64,000 bases of DNA, from positions 2,677,526 through 2,741,525 of the forward strand of contig NC_052355.1 of assembly GCF_009727055.1 (NCBI RefSeq). The letters run 5' to 3'. The stretch is from Benincasa hispida. Lineage: Eukaryota > Streptophyta > Magnoliopsida > Cucurbitales > Cucurbitaceae. The notes under the pieces were generated by a model. The model had not been told where the DNA came from and did not search any database. It worked only from the letters and a program-made list of their open reading frames with translations. How positions within the stretch are numbered: the first letter of the stretch is position 1; each line of letters begins with the position of its first letter. Positions 35,701 through 45,720 of this stretch are shown one piece after another. A program made the translations under genes and the position numbers.

Positions 35701-37300
35701 ACTTTACAAAATTTGTAACACCTACAAAGCGAGCCACACTCGTAATTTCACCAAGATAAGGTACTCAGCCTTATCCATATACTATAGACCATTTAGGTTA
35801 TCACTTAAACAAGATCCACTTGTATGTCCCTACATACATGTTTAAGTTAGAATGATAACCATAGATCATAGTTTATTGGTTTGTAGAAATGCAACTAAAA
35901 TATCATATATTTCATAGACAGAAGTGAATAAAATAACATATATTATAAATCATAGAATGTTTGTTCATACAAGTGTTACAAAGTAGAGGACCCTAGGAGA
36001 TTAAGGCATCAACCCAACACAATGCTCATCAAAATTTTGATTAAAGCCATTAGACTTGATTGCACTATCAAATCCTATATATGAAGATCGAGACGTTTGT
36101 TTCAGTCCATAAGTGGATAGATTAAGCTTGCAAACCTTTTGTTCTCGACCTTGTTCAATGAATCCCTCTGGGTTAGTCATGTAGATTGTCTCTTCGAGAT
36201 TATCATTCAAAAAGGTAGTCTTGACGTCCATTTGCTATATCTCATAATTATAATATGTGGTGTGGATAAGAAAATTTAAATAGACTTTAACATGACAATA
36301 GGTGATGAAGTTTCATAGTCTATTCCCTCCACCTGGGAACATCTTCCATTTTTTGATTCATGGCCTTGATCCATTCATCCTTGTCAACATCTTCCATTAC
36401 TTTCTTGTAAGAGAATGGATCCTCATTACCATTATCAGATATCATGTTTTGGGCTTCATTTAAATCCACGCAACGAATAGGTGGATTCACAACCCTCCCA
36501 CTATGTCGAGGTAATTTGAACTCTTAAGACAGATTAGCCTGGATGAATCGACGTCAACAACTCTTGTTGATGTACTAATCTCCTCAATAACTTTTGTGAT
36601 GTCTTAGTATTATCATTAGAAGTCGTTCTTAAAACTATTTTGCTTCGTGGTTTGTGGTCCCTTATATGGTCTCCCGTAAAGAAAGTAGCATTTTTTGAAA
36701 CAAACACTTTATTTTCCTTTGGATCAAAGAATTATCCACCTCTCATTTCCTTGGGGTAGGCTACAAATAGGCATACTTACGAATGAAGTTCCAACTTTTT
36801 GAAATTTTTCACAAGCATATGGGTTGGACATTCCCAAATCCTGAAGTGATGTAAACTACCTTTATGACCTCTCCACAATTACAAAGGTATTTCAGAAACA
36901 CTCTTGGATGGAGCGTTGTTCTAAATGTAAACAGCAGTCTCCAACTGCAAATCCCAAAAACGAGTCAGGAAGTTGAGCATAGCTCATCATAAACCGAACC
37001 ATGTCTAACAGGGTTCTATTTCTTCTTTCTGATACACAATTCTGCTATTTTATTCCTTGAACTTTTCAAATGTTTTAGACTTTTGCTGCATTAGGTAAAG
37101 ATACCCATATCTTGAATAATCATCTATGAAAGAGATGAAATATTCATACCCTTCCTCTTGCTTTTACATTCATCGGATCACAAAGATTTGAATGTATAAG
37201 CTCCAAGGACTCTTTGGCTTTATAACCTTTTTCAGTAAAAGGTCTTTTTGTCCGTTACCGAGGAAAATAAGTTAATGAATTTTCAAAACTTTATTTTGAC
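32794..37300 (-). pseudogene. Copia RNase H, RT and integrase remnant, interrupted by a solo LTR
   Basis: It is homologous to 45721-48250 in the same order. The RNase H region lies near 32930-33360 (compare the AATAGATCACTAACGTT and GCTTCCATAGCAGAG stretches), RT tail pieces follow to 33978, and RT resumes at 36020-36231 with MDVKTTFLNDNLEETIYM and YGLKQTSRS. From 36240 to about 37260 decayed RT N-terminus and integrase continue. A 2.04-kb solo LTR splits it at 33979-36019. It is full of stops and shifts, more decayed than the copy at 45.7-48.8 kb. No gag is seen on its right side, where homology fades near 37300. Confidence 0.8.
33979..36019 (-). mobile_element. Solo copia LTR (family K) with perfect target duplication
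   Basis: On the minus strand it starts TGTTGGGTTGATGCC at 36019 and ends CTTCA at 33979, 2041 bp. CAATG stands directly on both sides (33974-33978 and 36020-36024), and the interrupted copia RT homology resumes at once after the second CAATG. There is no internal region, so this is an LTR left by recombination between the two LTRs of an element. A short GATCGTTTAG-type array is at 34380-34480. Confidence 0.9.
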
Positions 37301-37685
37301 ATGATTCAATATTTTCTTTACCAATGATGAAAAAAACCTTTAATTTCCATTTTTTGGAAAAGCATTAATCTCTCTTGCAAGAGAAACCATCTCTTTAACA
37401 ATTTGAAAATGAAACTTGGGTAAAAAGGAAAAATAGAATGTTTTACATTTTATTTAATCTATGAAATAGTGTATAAATTCTATGAAATGGAATGAATGAG
37501 TTCAAAATTAAATTACTAATACTGAAAACAAAAATAAAACATACAAATTTTTGTTTTCGTTGTTAGATGGAAAAGTTTAAAATTAAAAAAAAAAAAAATA
37601 CAAAACTTTTTTTCGGGAGAAGTATAAAATTGGATAATAAAAGTTAAAAATATCAACAAAAAAAAATGCAAAATGCAAATTGTAA
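37301..37685. other. AT-rich spacer
   Basis: Low-complexity A/T sequence with A runs (37579-37590, 37660-37668). No gene or recognisable repeat end. Confidence 0.4.
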
Positions 37686-38800
37686 CCACCCAACCTTTCT
37701 AGAACTCTCTAACATAGGTCCTTTCTCATAAATACATAATTACATTCAAAATATTTTGACCAATAAAGTGGAATTCATATAAACAATGATGACTATCTCA
37801 AATCAATTTATTAAATGATAAATAAATAATATATTTAATCGGGGTCAAAACATCAAAATAGTATATCTAACAATAAATTTCAAAATTTCAAAACATTCAA
37901 ATAACTATACGTGGACTGAGAGGAAGCGATTTCTTTTATCCCCATATGGCTCTGTCATGGGTCTCATCTGCCACTTGTTGACCTGTTTCTATCATTACCT
38001 AAAAAACATAAAGTAAGAAAAGGGTGAGTATAAAAATACTCAATAAGTAGCTCCACTAGCAAGGTCAGACCATGCATTTATATCCTATAAATGCAAACAT
38101 GTAGGTGAACAAACACAAATTATAATTAACCACTCATAGGTAGTTATCTAGTGAATGGTTTAACCCATCCTAATACGAAGCTGTGACATGGTGTGAACCC
38201 ATTAGTCCACGGAGCTGTAACATAATTTTGAACTCATCAATTTACGGAGCTTTAATAAAATTTGAACTTGTAAGTTCACAGAGCTGTAATATAGTTGTGA
38301 ATTCGTTAGTTCACGGAGCTGTAATGTATTTGTGAACTCGCCAGTTCAAGGAGTTGTAATGTTGTCATGAACTCGTTGGTTTATAGAAATGTAATGTAAT
38401 GATGTTAGGAGGGTAGTTGACGCTATCATTACATGGCATCTATCATAGCATTCATAATAGTCACACCATAAATAAAAACATAGTATATGTCTTACGGTCC
38501 CCAACATAAAAGTATATGTAAATAACATCGTGCTCATAAATCGACTCTATTCGTGTCATGCTTATCAATGTTAAAGGACAAATAAAACAATATCATGCTC
38601 ATGGAACGGTTCCAATCATGTCATGCTTCTAAATTTCATCCAAACAATTGAAATAAAATGCTACGGTCTAGGTCGTCTGGCTTGAGGTGATTCATATAGT
38701 AAGATCACTTACCTCAAATTGCAAGTTCATATATTGTTCTCCAATCAAATAGTTGATGTAAAATAAATAGTATAAACTAGAACCTAGAGCACAAAAATGC
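37686..38800 (-). repeat. Dispersed repeat (family M), third copy, with minisatellite
   Basis: It begins with ACCACCCAACCTTTCTAGAA. It contains GAGTATAAAAATACTCAATAAGTAG, homologous to the inverted pair at 19.9 and 23.6 kb, and at about 38165-38410 six imperfect tandem units of 38-44 bp built on TTCACGGAGCTGTAATAT. The last part includes GGTCTAGGTCGTCTGGCTTGAGG. No gene is seen. The frame 38808-39005 just downstream has no family I recognise. Confidence 0.6.
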
Positions 38801-39012
38801 ATACCCAATGGGTACCCAAAACAAATTCAAGAAATCACTGAAACCTTACCCAAAATCCAAGACTCCGACGAAACCAAAGCAAAATCTGGTGATGCAACAA
38901 CTTAACGGTAGGGATAAGACCCACTGTAAGGCAGCAGCGGATTCCTCGGTGGAAACCAAAGCACGACAAAGGATCTGTAGAGAACACGAACTGGCTGTAG
39001 AATAGGGCGAAC

Positions 39013-41170
39013 TGTTGGATAATTATCAACATTTTTCAAGAAGCTTATTTATTATTAAGAAGTTTCTTGGAGACAATTTTAGGCCATTGGATCTTACATG
39101 TTGTCCAAGATCAACTCATGGCCATTAGATCTTTCACATCTCCTCAAGACAATTGAAGCCATTAGATCATTCACATCTATCAAGAACAATTTAGAGCCAT
39201 TGGATTTGCTTGATTTCCAAGTTTCTTTGGGCTTTAAATAGGTGAGAACTCATGGTTGCCAAACCATCCCAAAACTCTAGTAAATAAGTGAGATAAAATA
39301 GAGAGAGCTTCTTCCTATAAGAGAGCTTGGTGTTCCTCTAAAAGAAAGAAAGTTTGTAACTCCTATTTTCATATAGTGGAATTTTTCTATCCTTGCCCAT
39401 GGGTTTTACCCTAAATTGTTTAGGGATTTTTGATAACAGGCAGAAATGCACGTTATCATAGTGCTAAAGTCTTAAACAATGTTGGATTGCGTTGATAGAA
39501 TATGTTAAATTGCGTCCATTAAGCATAAATTCTATAATATTGCGGTCGCATGCGTCCAATGCATTAGAGCAGTTGATCTTTATATTTTTGTACAGAATAA
39601 TGCGTTAACGTAATGCAAAGAATGCGATCATAGGAATACATTGATCGAGCACAACTTCATCGCAAGACTTTGCGTTGATCGTGCTCGCAAACTTTCACCC
39701 AAGAAGAATTACCGTAACATGGTGGGCGCATCCGGACGAAAGGACAATTAAGATCGATGGGACAGAAAGTTGACGACAGTCGAATCCAAATTAAGTTGAC
39801 AGCCGATAACGGTCACAAAGTACATCTAGCTTTATCGGTGACAATTATCCAGTGCGTCAGTCAGGAATTAAAGCTATCCCATTTGTACAACCAGGAGAGA
39901 GAAGCCGCCTTTCACCTTTGATGCCCTATAAATACCAAGTGCATTCTTCAGAGAAGGGGTTAAGCAGTCGATTACTTCACTTCACTTTACAAGTTCACAC
40001 CTCTGTTCATAGTTTTCTTTTCCATTTTACGGCGGAGCTAGAGAAGAGTGGTGACATCGGAGATCGTCCAAGGCGGCTCAAGAGAGAACCTTGGGGTATA
40101 AGAGCAGAGAGTGGGTTGACTCTCGCGAAAGCGAGAATATCTTTAGAGCACGAGTAGAATAGTGTAACGCCTGGTGGCAAGAAATTGCTCCAGGCTCTTT
40201 ACTATACTTGCATTGTTATTTTGTACTTCATCTTATATCTATTCAATGGAAGTTCTATTTCTACATCTGCTCACTCTCTTAATACGCATGAGTAGCTAAA
40301 CTAGTTGAATGGGTTGAAAAGAACTAAGCTAACATGATCTAGGAAGTTCATTGCTTGCGATTGTCTTGTTTTATGTTGTGCAAAATACCCCTTTAGAGTT
40401 ACTCGAGAGAGAATCTAAAGAAAGAACCTAATGTCTCGAGAGAGCTAGGTTAGAATCTAACTTGAAAGAGTAGGATTAGGCTTGCATAAACAAGAGATAA
40501 GGACTTAGAGATAAGCTCTGTTTGTCAACTTGCATCGCATGCATCCTAAGAATAGGAGTGATATTATGTGGTCGCATATTTGTATGAATGTCATGTTGTC
40601 ATCGCATAAATAGAGATAGAGGTTTATGTGTAACCCTATAGACTTATCGCATATTTATCGCATGCGTTTTAGCCTTAGAAGTCGTGGCATTCACGCCGAG
40701 AGGTGATTTACTATTGTATGCATGTTGCACGATCACAAAACATGAACGCATCCTAGGGAGTGTTAGCCGAAACCCTTCTCAACCCGTTCACCTTATATTT
40801 TTCGTATTTCTCGTTTACCAACTCTTTTCAAACTCTGTCACATTTATTATTATTTTCATCAATGCAACAACCACCCAACACTTGTTTATTTCACTGGTTA
40901 CCGCAAGTTTTCATAAAAATCTCCAACGCAACTATTTTCACAAGTCCCTGTATTCGACTCTAGACTTACCAGGAAACTCAGAGGAATTTACACTTGGATT
41001 TCTCTGGGGAAATTTGAGTGCACAACACTATCCATCAACACATATCATCCATATTTTCCACACCTCATAAATTCAAGCACCAGTTTTCCACGTAAAACCC
41101 CTTTGTGTTATTCTCTCATTTCTTCTTCTTCATTATTATTATTCTCAATCTACTTTAGTTGCAATTTTGT
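39013..41170 (+). mobile_element. Tork-like copia 5' LTR, split by a solo gypsy LTR
   Basis: The LTR starts TGTTGGATAATTATCAAC at 39013, runs to 39430, and resumes at 41083 to about 41170. Together these match the 3' LTR copy at 56436-56840: CATGGCCATTAGA, TTTGGGCTTTAAATAGGTGAG, GCCAAACCATCCC, AATTGTTTAGGG, then ATTCTCTCxTTTCTT and TCTCAATCTACTTTA. A TTTAAATAGG box lies at about 39233. The right end and primer binding site are blurred. I see no clear TGGTATCAGAGC. Confidence 0.75.
39431..41082 (+). mobile_element. Solo Ty3/gypsy LTR (family A)
   Basis: 1652 bp, starting TGATAACAGGCAGAAATGC and ending AAGCACCA. It has the same layout as 6772-8444, including TATAAAT at 39927-39933. It interrupts the copia LTR. 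The flanking five bases are ATTTT (39426-39430) and GTTTT (41083-41087), an imperfect target duplication. No polypurine tract precedes it and no primer site follows, so it is a solo LTR. Confidence 0.85.
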
Positions 41171-41229
41171 GTGTTAATATCTGCTTATCGTATGCTCTAT
41201 GGTTGCCGCTAATAGTGGATCCTCCACAT

Positions 41230-43244
41230 CAGAAAATAAGTAAGATATTTTCACCCAAATTCAAAGGCAAGATCAAGAATTGTTTATCTTTCATGAAGGA
41301 AGTAAGGACAACAAAGTTCAAGATTGAGAAGTTTAACAAAATTAATTTCTCATTGTGGAAGTTGAAGATGAAGGTTTTCTTGAGAAAAGATAATTGCTCT
41401 ATAGCCAACGGCGAGAGGCCGACGGAGATCATAAATGATAACAAGTAGAATGTGATGGACAATAATGTTATGCCAAACATTCATATAACATTAGTTGATA
41501 ATGTACTATTGAGCATTGAAGAGAAGAAAACCGCAAAGGAGATTTGAGATCATCTCACAAAATTGTATGAAACCAAATCACTTCACAACAAGATCTTCCT
41601 TAAGAGGAAGTTATATACTCTTCAATTGTTAGAATTAACGTCAATGACAGAACATATGAACACTTTCAATACTCTATTTTCTCATCTCACATCATTGGGT
41701 TATAAAATAGAGTCAAATGAACGTGCTCAACTTCTACTTCAGAGTCTTCTTGATTTGTATGATCAACTTGTCATCAATTTTATAAATAATGTTCTCACAA
41801 CCTATATAAGCTTTAATGAAATTGCAGCTGCTACCATGGAAGAGGAAAATCGGCATAAGAACCAAAAAAATAAGTTGGTAAGTTCACAGCAAGCAGAAGC
41901 CATGACAAGAGGCAGATCAACGGAACGTGGCTCAAGTGGGAGCAAAAATCAAGGAAGTTCAAAATCATGAAGTAAGAAGAATATGAAGTGCTACAATTAT
42001 GGAAAGAAGGGGCATCTGAAGAAGGAATGTCAAAACATAAACAAGAAAGATTCTAATCGTTAGGGAAATATAGCAAGCATCTTCAATGAAAGTGGTACAT
42101 TGTCCTATGAAGCAGTTAGGGTTGGCAATGGGGCCGGGGTGGGGCGAGGCGGGGGAGCGTCTCTCGTCCCCAGCCCCGTGGGGGAAATTCACCGCTATCC
42201 CCACCCCTATAGCGAGGACGGGGTAGGGATCATCATCGGGGAACGGGGTCCCCGCGAGAGCCCCCATTCCCCTGTTTCCTGCGAGGAATACCCCTACCAT
42301 ATTCAATTTAGGCCTTTTTTTTTTTTTTTAGTTTTAATTAAGTTTGAGGCTTGGCTTCTTCAGCTTAGAGTTAGAAATTAGATATTCTAATATGGATGCC
42401 GATCCAACACTATACATTATAAACATATATATAATAAATTATTATATATATTATAAATATTATTTATAAAGATAATAAATGTATTAAATCGGGCGTAGGG
42501 ATAATCGGGGTTGAGGTCGGTCGGAGGATGTTGGCAGTGGTTATACCAATCTCGTCCCGCTCACGTCTCGGACGGGGCCCCAAAAATTTTTTCCAGTTTG
42601 ACCCCATCCCTGATCAAACTGGGGATTCCCCGCCCTGATCGAGTGAGTCCCCGTGGGGAATTTTGCCACCCCTAAAAGCAATGACAACTATGGAAGGCAG
42701 AAAAAGAATGGTTGATGTATAGTTCTTCGACTCAAGAGCCACTTATCACATGTCCTCTCGTTGAGAATGATTTCATCATTATGAAACTGCATCAAGAGGA
42801 TCTGTCTTCAGTTGTAATGATCATGCCTTGAAGATTGTCGGTATTGGAACTATTAAATTGAAGTTTCATGATAATACAATTCACACGATTCAACAAGTGC
42901 GACATGTAGAAGTCCTGAAGAAGAACTTGCTCTTATTAGGTTAACTTGATGACCTTGATTGCAAGGTTGTAGTTGAGAAGGGAATCATGAAGGTGATTCA
43001 AGGTGCACTAGTACTTATGAAGGGAAGAAAGGTGGATGCAAATTTGTACATGTTGGAGGGAGAAACTTTGCAAGAAGGAGAAGTATCAGTTCCTTCAAGT
43101 AGTCCAAGTGAAAATCTTTCGACGATGCAGCATCAGAAACTTGGGCACATGTCTGAACAAGGATTAAAAGTTCTTGCAGAGCAGAATCTACTCACAAGGC
43201 TTACTAAGGTATCTATACCCTTATGTGAGCATTGTGTTACAAGT
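41230..43244 (+). pseudogene. Tork-like copia gag, protease and pre-integrase region
   Basis: The gag starts near TTKFKIEKFNKINFSLWKLK (41310) and continues through LYETKSLHNKIFLKRKL (41563-41970), with stops at about 41446 and 41546. The CCHC knuckle at 41980-42030 reads CYNYGKKGHLKKEC, so the second zinc ligand is Tyr. A hAT-type MITE (42117-42674) cuts the frame. After it the protease has FFDSRATYHM, where D-S-G became D-S-R, and then GIGTIKLKFHDN. The pre-integrase domain (42987-43244) has HQKLGHMSEQGL and ends CEHCV. The copia LTR at 43245 truncates it there. The RT half that could complete it is at 55301. Confidence 0.9.
42117..42674. mobile_element. GC-rich hAT-type MITE
   Basis: 558 bp, with ends TAGGGTTGGCAA and, inverted, TAGGGGTGGCAA. 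The 8-bp flanks GAAGCAGT (42109-42116) and AAAGCAAT (42675-42682) look like a decayed target duplication. Both facts fit hAT transposons. The two ends are strikingly G/C-rich (GGGGCGGGG and CCCCGCCC words) while the middle (42310-42480) is A/T-rich. No transposase. It interrupts copia gag-protease sequence. Confidence 0.8.
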
Positions 43245-45640
43245 TGAAGGAACTTTATACAAAGAGAACAAGTGAGCAGAAGCAAGATTGTTCCAAACCC
43301 CATTGTGACAAAACATACACATTTACAATCAAGTAGGGGATTTATGGAAACCATTGAATTCGGAAAACATCACTTATGCATAAAATCTAAACTACAACAC
43401 GATTCATAGAATTAACACTAAGGACCAAGTGAACTTACCCTTGAAGAACTTTTCTTCTCGTTCCCCTTGATCTAACTGTACAAACGTTTAATAACACGAA
43501 TGTCACACCTCAGCAATCTCCTCGAACAGTAATAAATAACACTCAACCCTTAAACAGCAAGCAGACACCACCACGAGGCTACCTTGGTATTTTTGGTGTG
43601 AGAATCCAAGAGTTGTGAGCTCTATATGAATTTGGTAGAGGGAATGAGGAAATGACAGATCGTATAGACAATTGAGTAAGTGGGAGAAATCTGGAGTCTA
43701 CCATATAAACTAAGTACTCATAGCAAACGAGTGTCTATCGTATAACAAACTCGATCCCCCAACAAGGCGACCTTGGTATTCTCGGTTTGAGAATCCAGAG
43801 GGTGGGGTCTGTTCGGACTTGGATTGAGGCAGACGAAGGAGGAAACACCGATCGTGTACACGACTGGGCAAGTTGGAGATGACAGAGACTTATCGTAAAA
43901 TTCGATGCCCAATCGTCTAGACAAAGCTATGCGATCGTCTAGCAAAAGCTGTGCGATCGTTTATCTCATCGTTTAGCTCGATTTGTCGNGATCGTTTATC
44001 TCATCGTTTAGCTCGATTTGTCGCCTACAGATACTACACGATCGTTTACTTTGGGCAAGCGGTTGTCTAGTAAAACTATGCGATCGTTTAGTAAATACTG
44101 CACGATTGTATAGCTCACCACTGCACGATCATTTAGCTCGTCCTAACTGTCGTTTAGTAAATCTATATTTACTTGATGACTACCGTGAGATCCTTTTTTA
44201 CCGAAAGAAATCTCCAAAACTTTTATGAAAACTTCTCAATAGTTTGTAAAATCTCACTAAAATCAAGGAAAACATTTTCCTTTTAAACTCATGGTTACCA
44301 TGAATCCAATAACCATCCACTCATTTGGTTATTAAAGAAAAAGAATTAACTATCCAATAATTAATATTATTATAACTATAAATGATAACCAACTTATCAT
44401 ACTATATTATAACCTATAGTTTTAATATTTCATCTCATGAAACATATAAACCATAGTTCTTTTTCTATTCCATGGTACATAATGTAAATCTCATTTACAT
44501 CAATCCTCCACTAGATGTATCTCATACATCAAACCGATTATATCATATATAATCAAAATACCTTTTGTCAATTTGAACATTTCAAATCAACACCAAGAAT
44601 TGATCCTCAACTGAATCCATTGAGCTACCAAGGGGTCCTCATGGACCTATAGCTCAAAGCTCCAACGGTACGTGAATAACTGACTAAACTATTTAGTCAC
44701 GAGATCAACCATCCGTTAACTACCAGGCACTCCACTAAAGACTAACAGTTGAACCCTCCTTACCACAGATATATTATGTGTTCATCTTAGCCAATCAGCA
44801 GTGCGACAACTCTTCACAGATCGCTCATAAGTACAGCTGGGCCAATAATTGTTATGCCCCTGTAGTTACATCTGTCTCCTTAAGTACCACTGATCTCTAT
44901 AATGAACATAAGTCATAGTCGTACTATGACTAATTCTTCTCTTCCAAAGAGAAGTTGTGGCCACTATGTTCAAGCCTCAGAATCAGCCCTTAAAGGAGCA
45001 ATCTCTCTACTTATCCCTGCTTTGGGAAAGGAGTGAATTCCATCTCGTGGATTGAGTTCCCAGCTCCAAGATCAGACAAGTACCCAAAAAGGTAGGCATG
45101 TTGAGTTGGCAATCTGGCCACTTTCACCCATACTAATTAAAGGACCATCCTTAAAGACAGGAGTTCCCAAAACACTCAGGATTGAGGTTGTGTCACCTAT
45201 GGTCGTTTAGGTGAGATGTAAGTCTCTAATATCAACGGCATTATATACAGAGTCTAATCATCTCATGGTCCAGGTCTTGTACAAACTCTTTGTATAGGAT
45301 ACTTCTGCTCGTACGTCTCCACATGAATGGTTAGGATCTACCATCTATAGTAGTTTACAACACTTGCAAACCTCTATAAAGCGGGCATATCCACAGTGTC
45401 ACCAGGATCAGGTATCCCACCTTAATCCTTATACTACATACCTATTTAGATCATCATTTTAGGCATGATCCACTTGTATATCACATATACACGCTTAAGT
45501 TCACATAAGATAACCAAGGAGCTTTGTTTATTGGATATGAGTAAATGCCAGAATTAAATAACAATTATTTTATTCATTAAACAATGTGTACCTTTACAAA
45601 ACAACAAGATTCAAGGAGAATTAGGACACCAATCCTAACA
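43245..45640 (-). mobile_element. Copia 3' LTR (family K)
   Basis: On the minus strand it starts TGTTAGGATTGGTGTCC at 45640, directly after the polypurine tract GGACAAGTGGGAGA, and ends CCTTCA at 43245, 2396 bp. It is longer than its partner at 51626-52777 (1152 bp), which lacks the segment equivalent to roughly 44130-45195. A GATCGTTTAG-type array occupies 43905-44165. A stretch at 43560-43800 repeats the phrase ACCTTGGTATT...GTGAGAATCC twice, an internal duplication. An N with a flanking duplication lies at 43955-44023. Confidence 0.85.
43955..44023. other. Assembly scar: N flanked by an exact 34-bp duplication
   Basis: A 34-bp block (43955-43988, starting GATCGTTTATCTCATCG) is repeated without change at 43990-44023, with the single undetermined base at 43989 between. 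The partner LTR has no such duplication. This is the typical mark of two contig ends that overlapped but were joined through a one-base gap. Confidence 0.8.
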
Positions 45641-45720
45641 ATCTCCCACTTGTCCTAATGACTCGGTAGACTAATAATGTACAATACAATATAAAAAAGT
45701 ACAATATATAATAAACTAGG

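Noticed and set aside
38808..39005. 65-codon frame before the copia LTR as a gene
   Set aside because: No recognisable domain, and it lies at the edge of a dispersed repeat and is overlapped by an equally long antisense frame.
42100..42381. Gly/Pro-rich frame at the GC-rich segment
   Set aside because: It crosses the MITE boundary and reflects G/C runs only.
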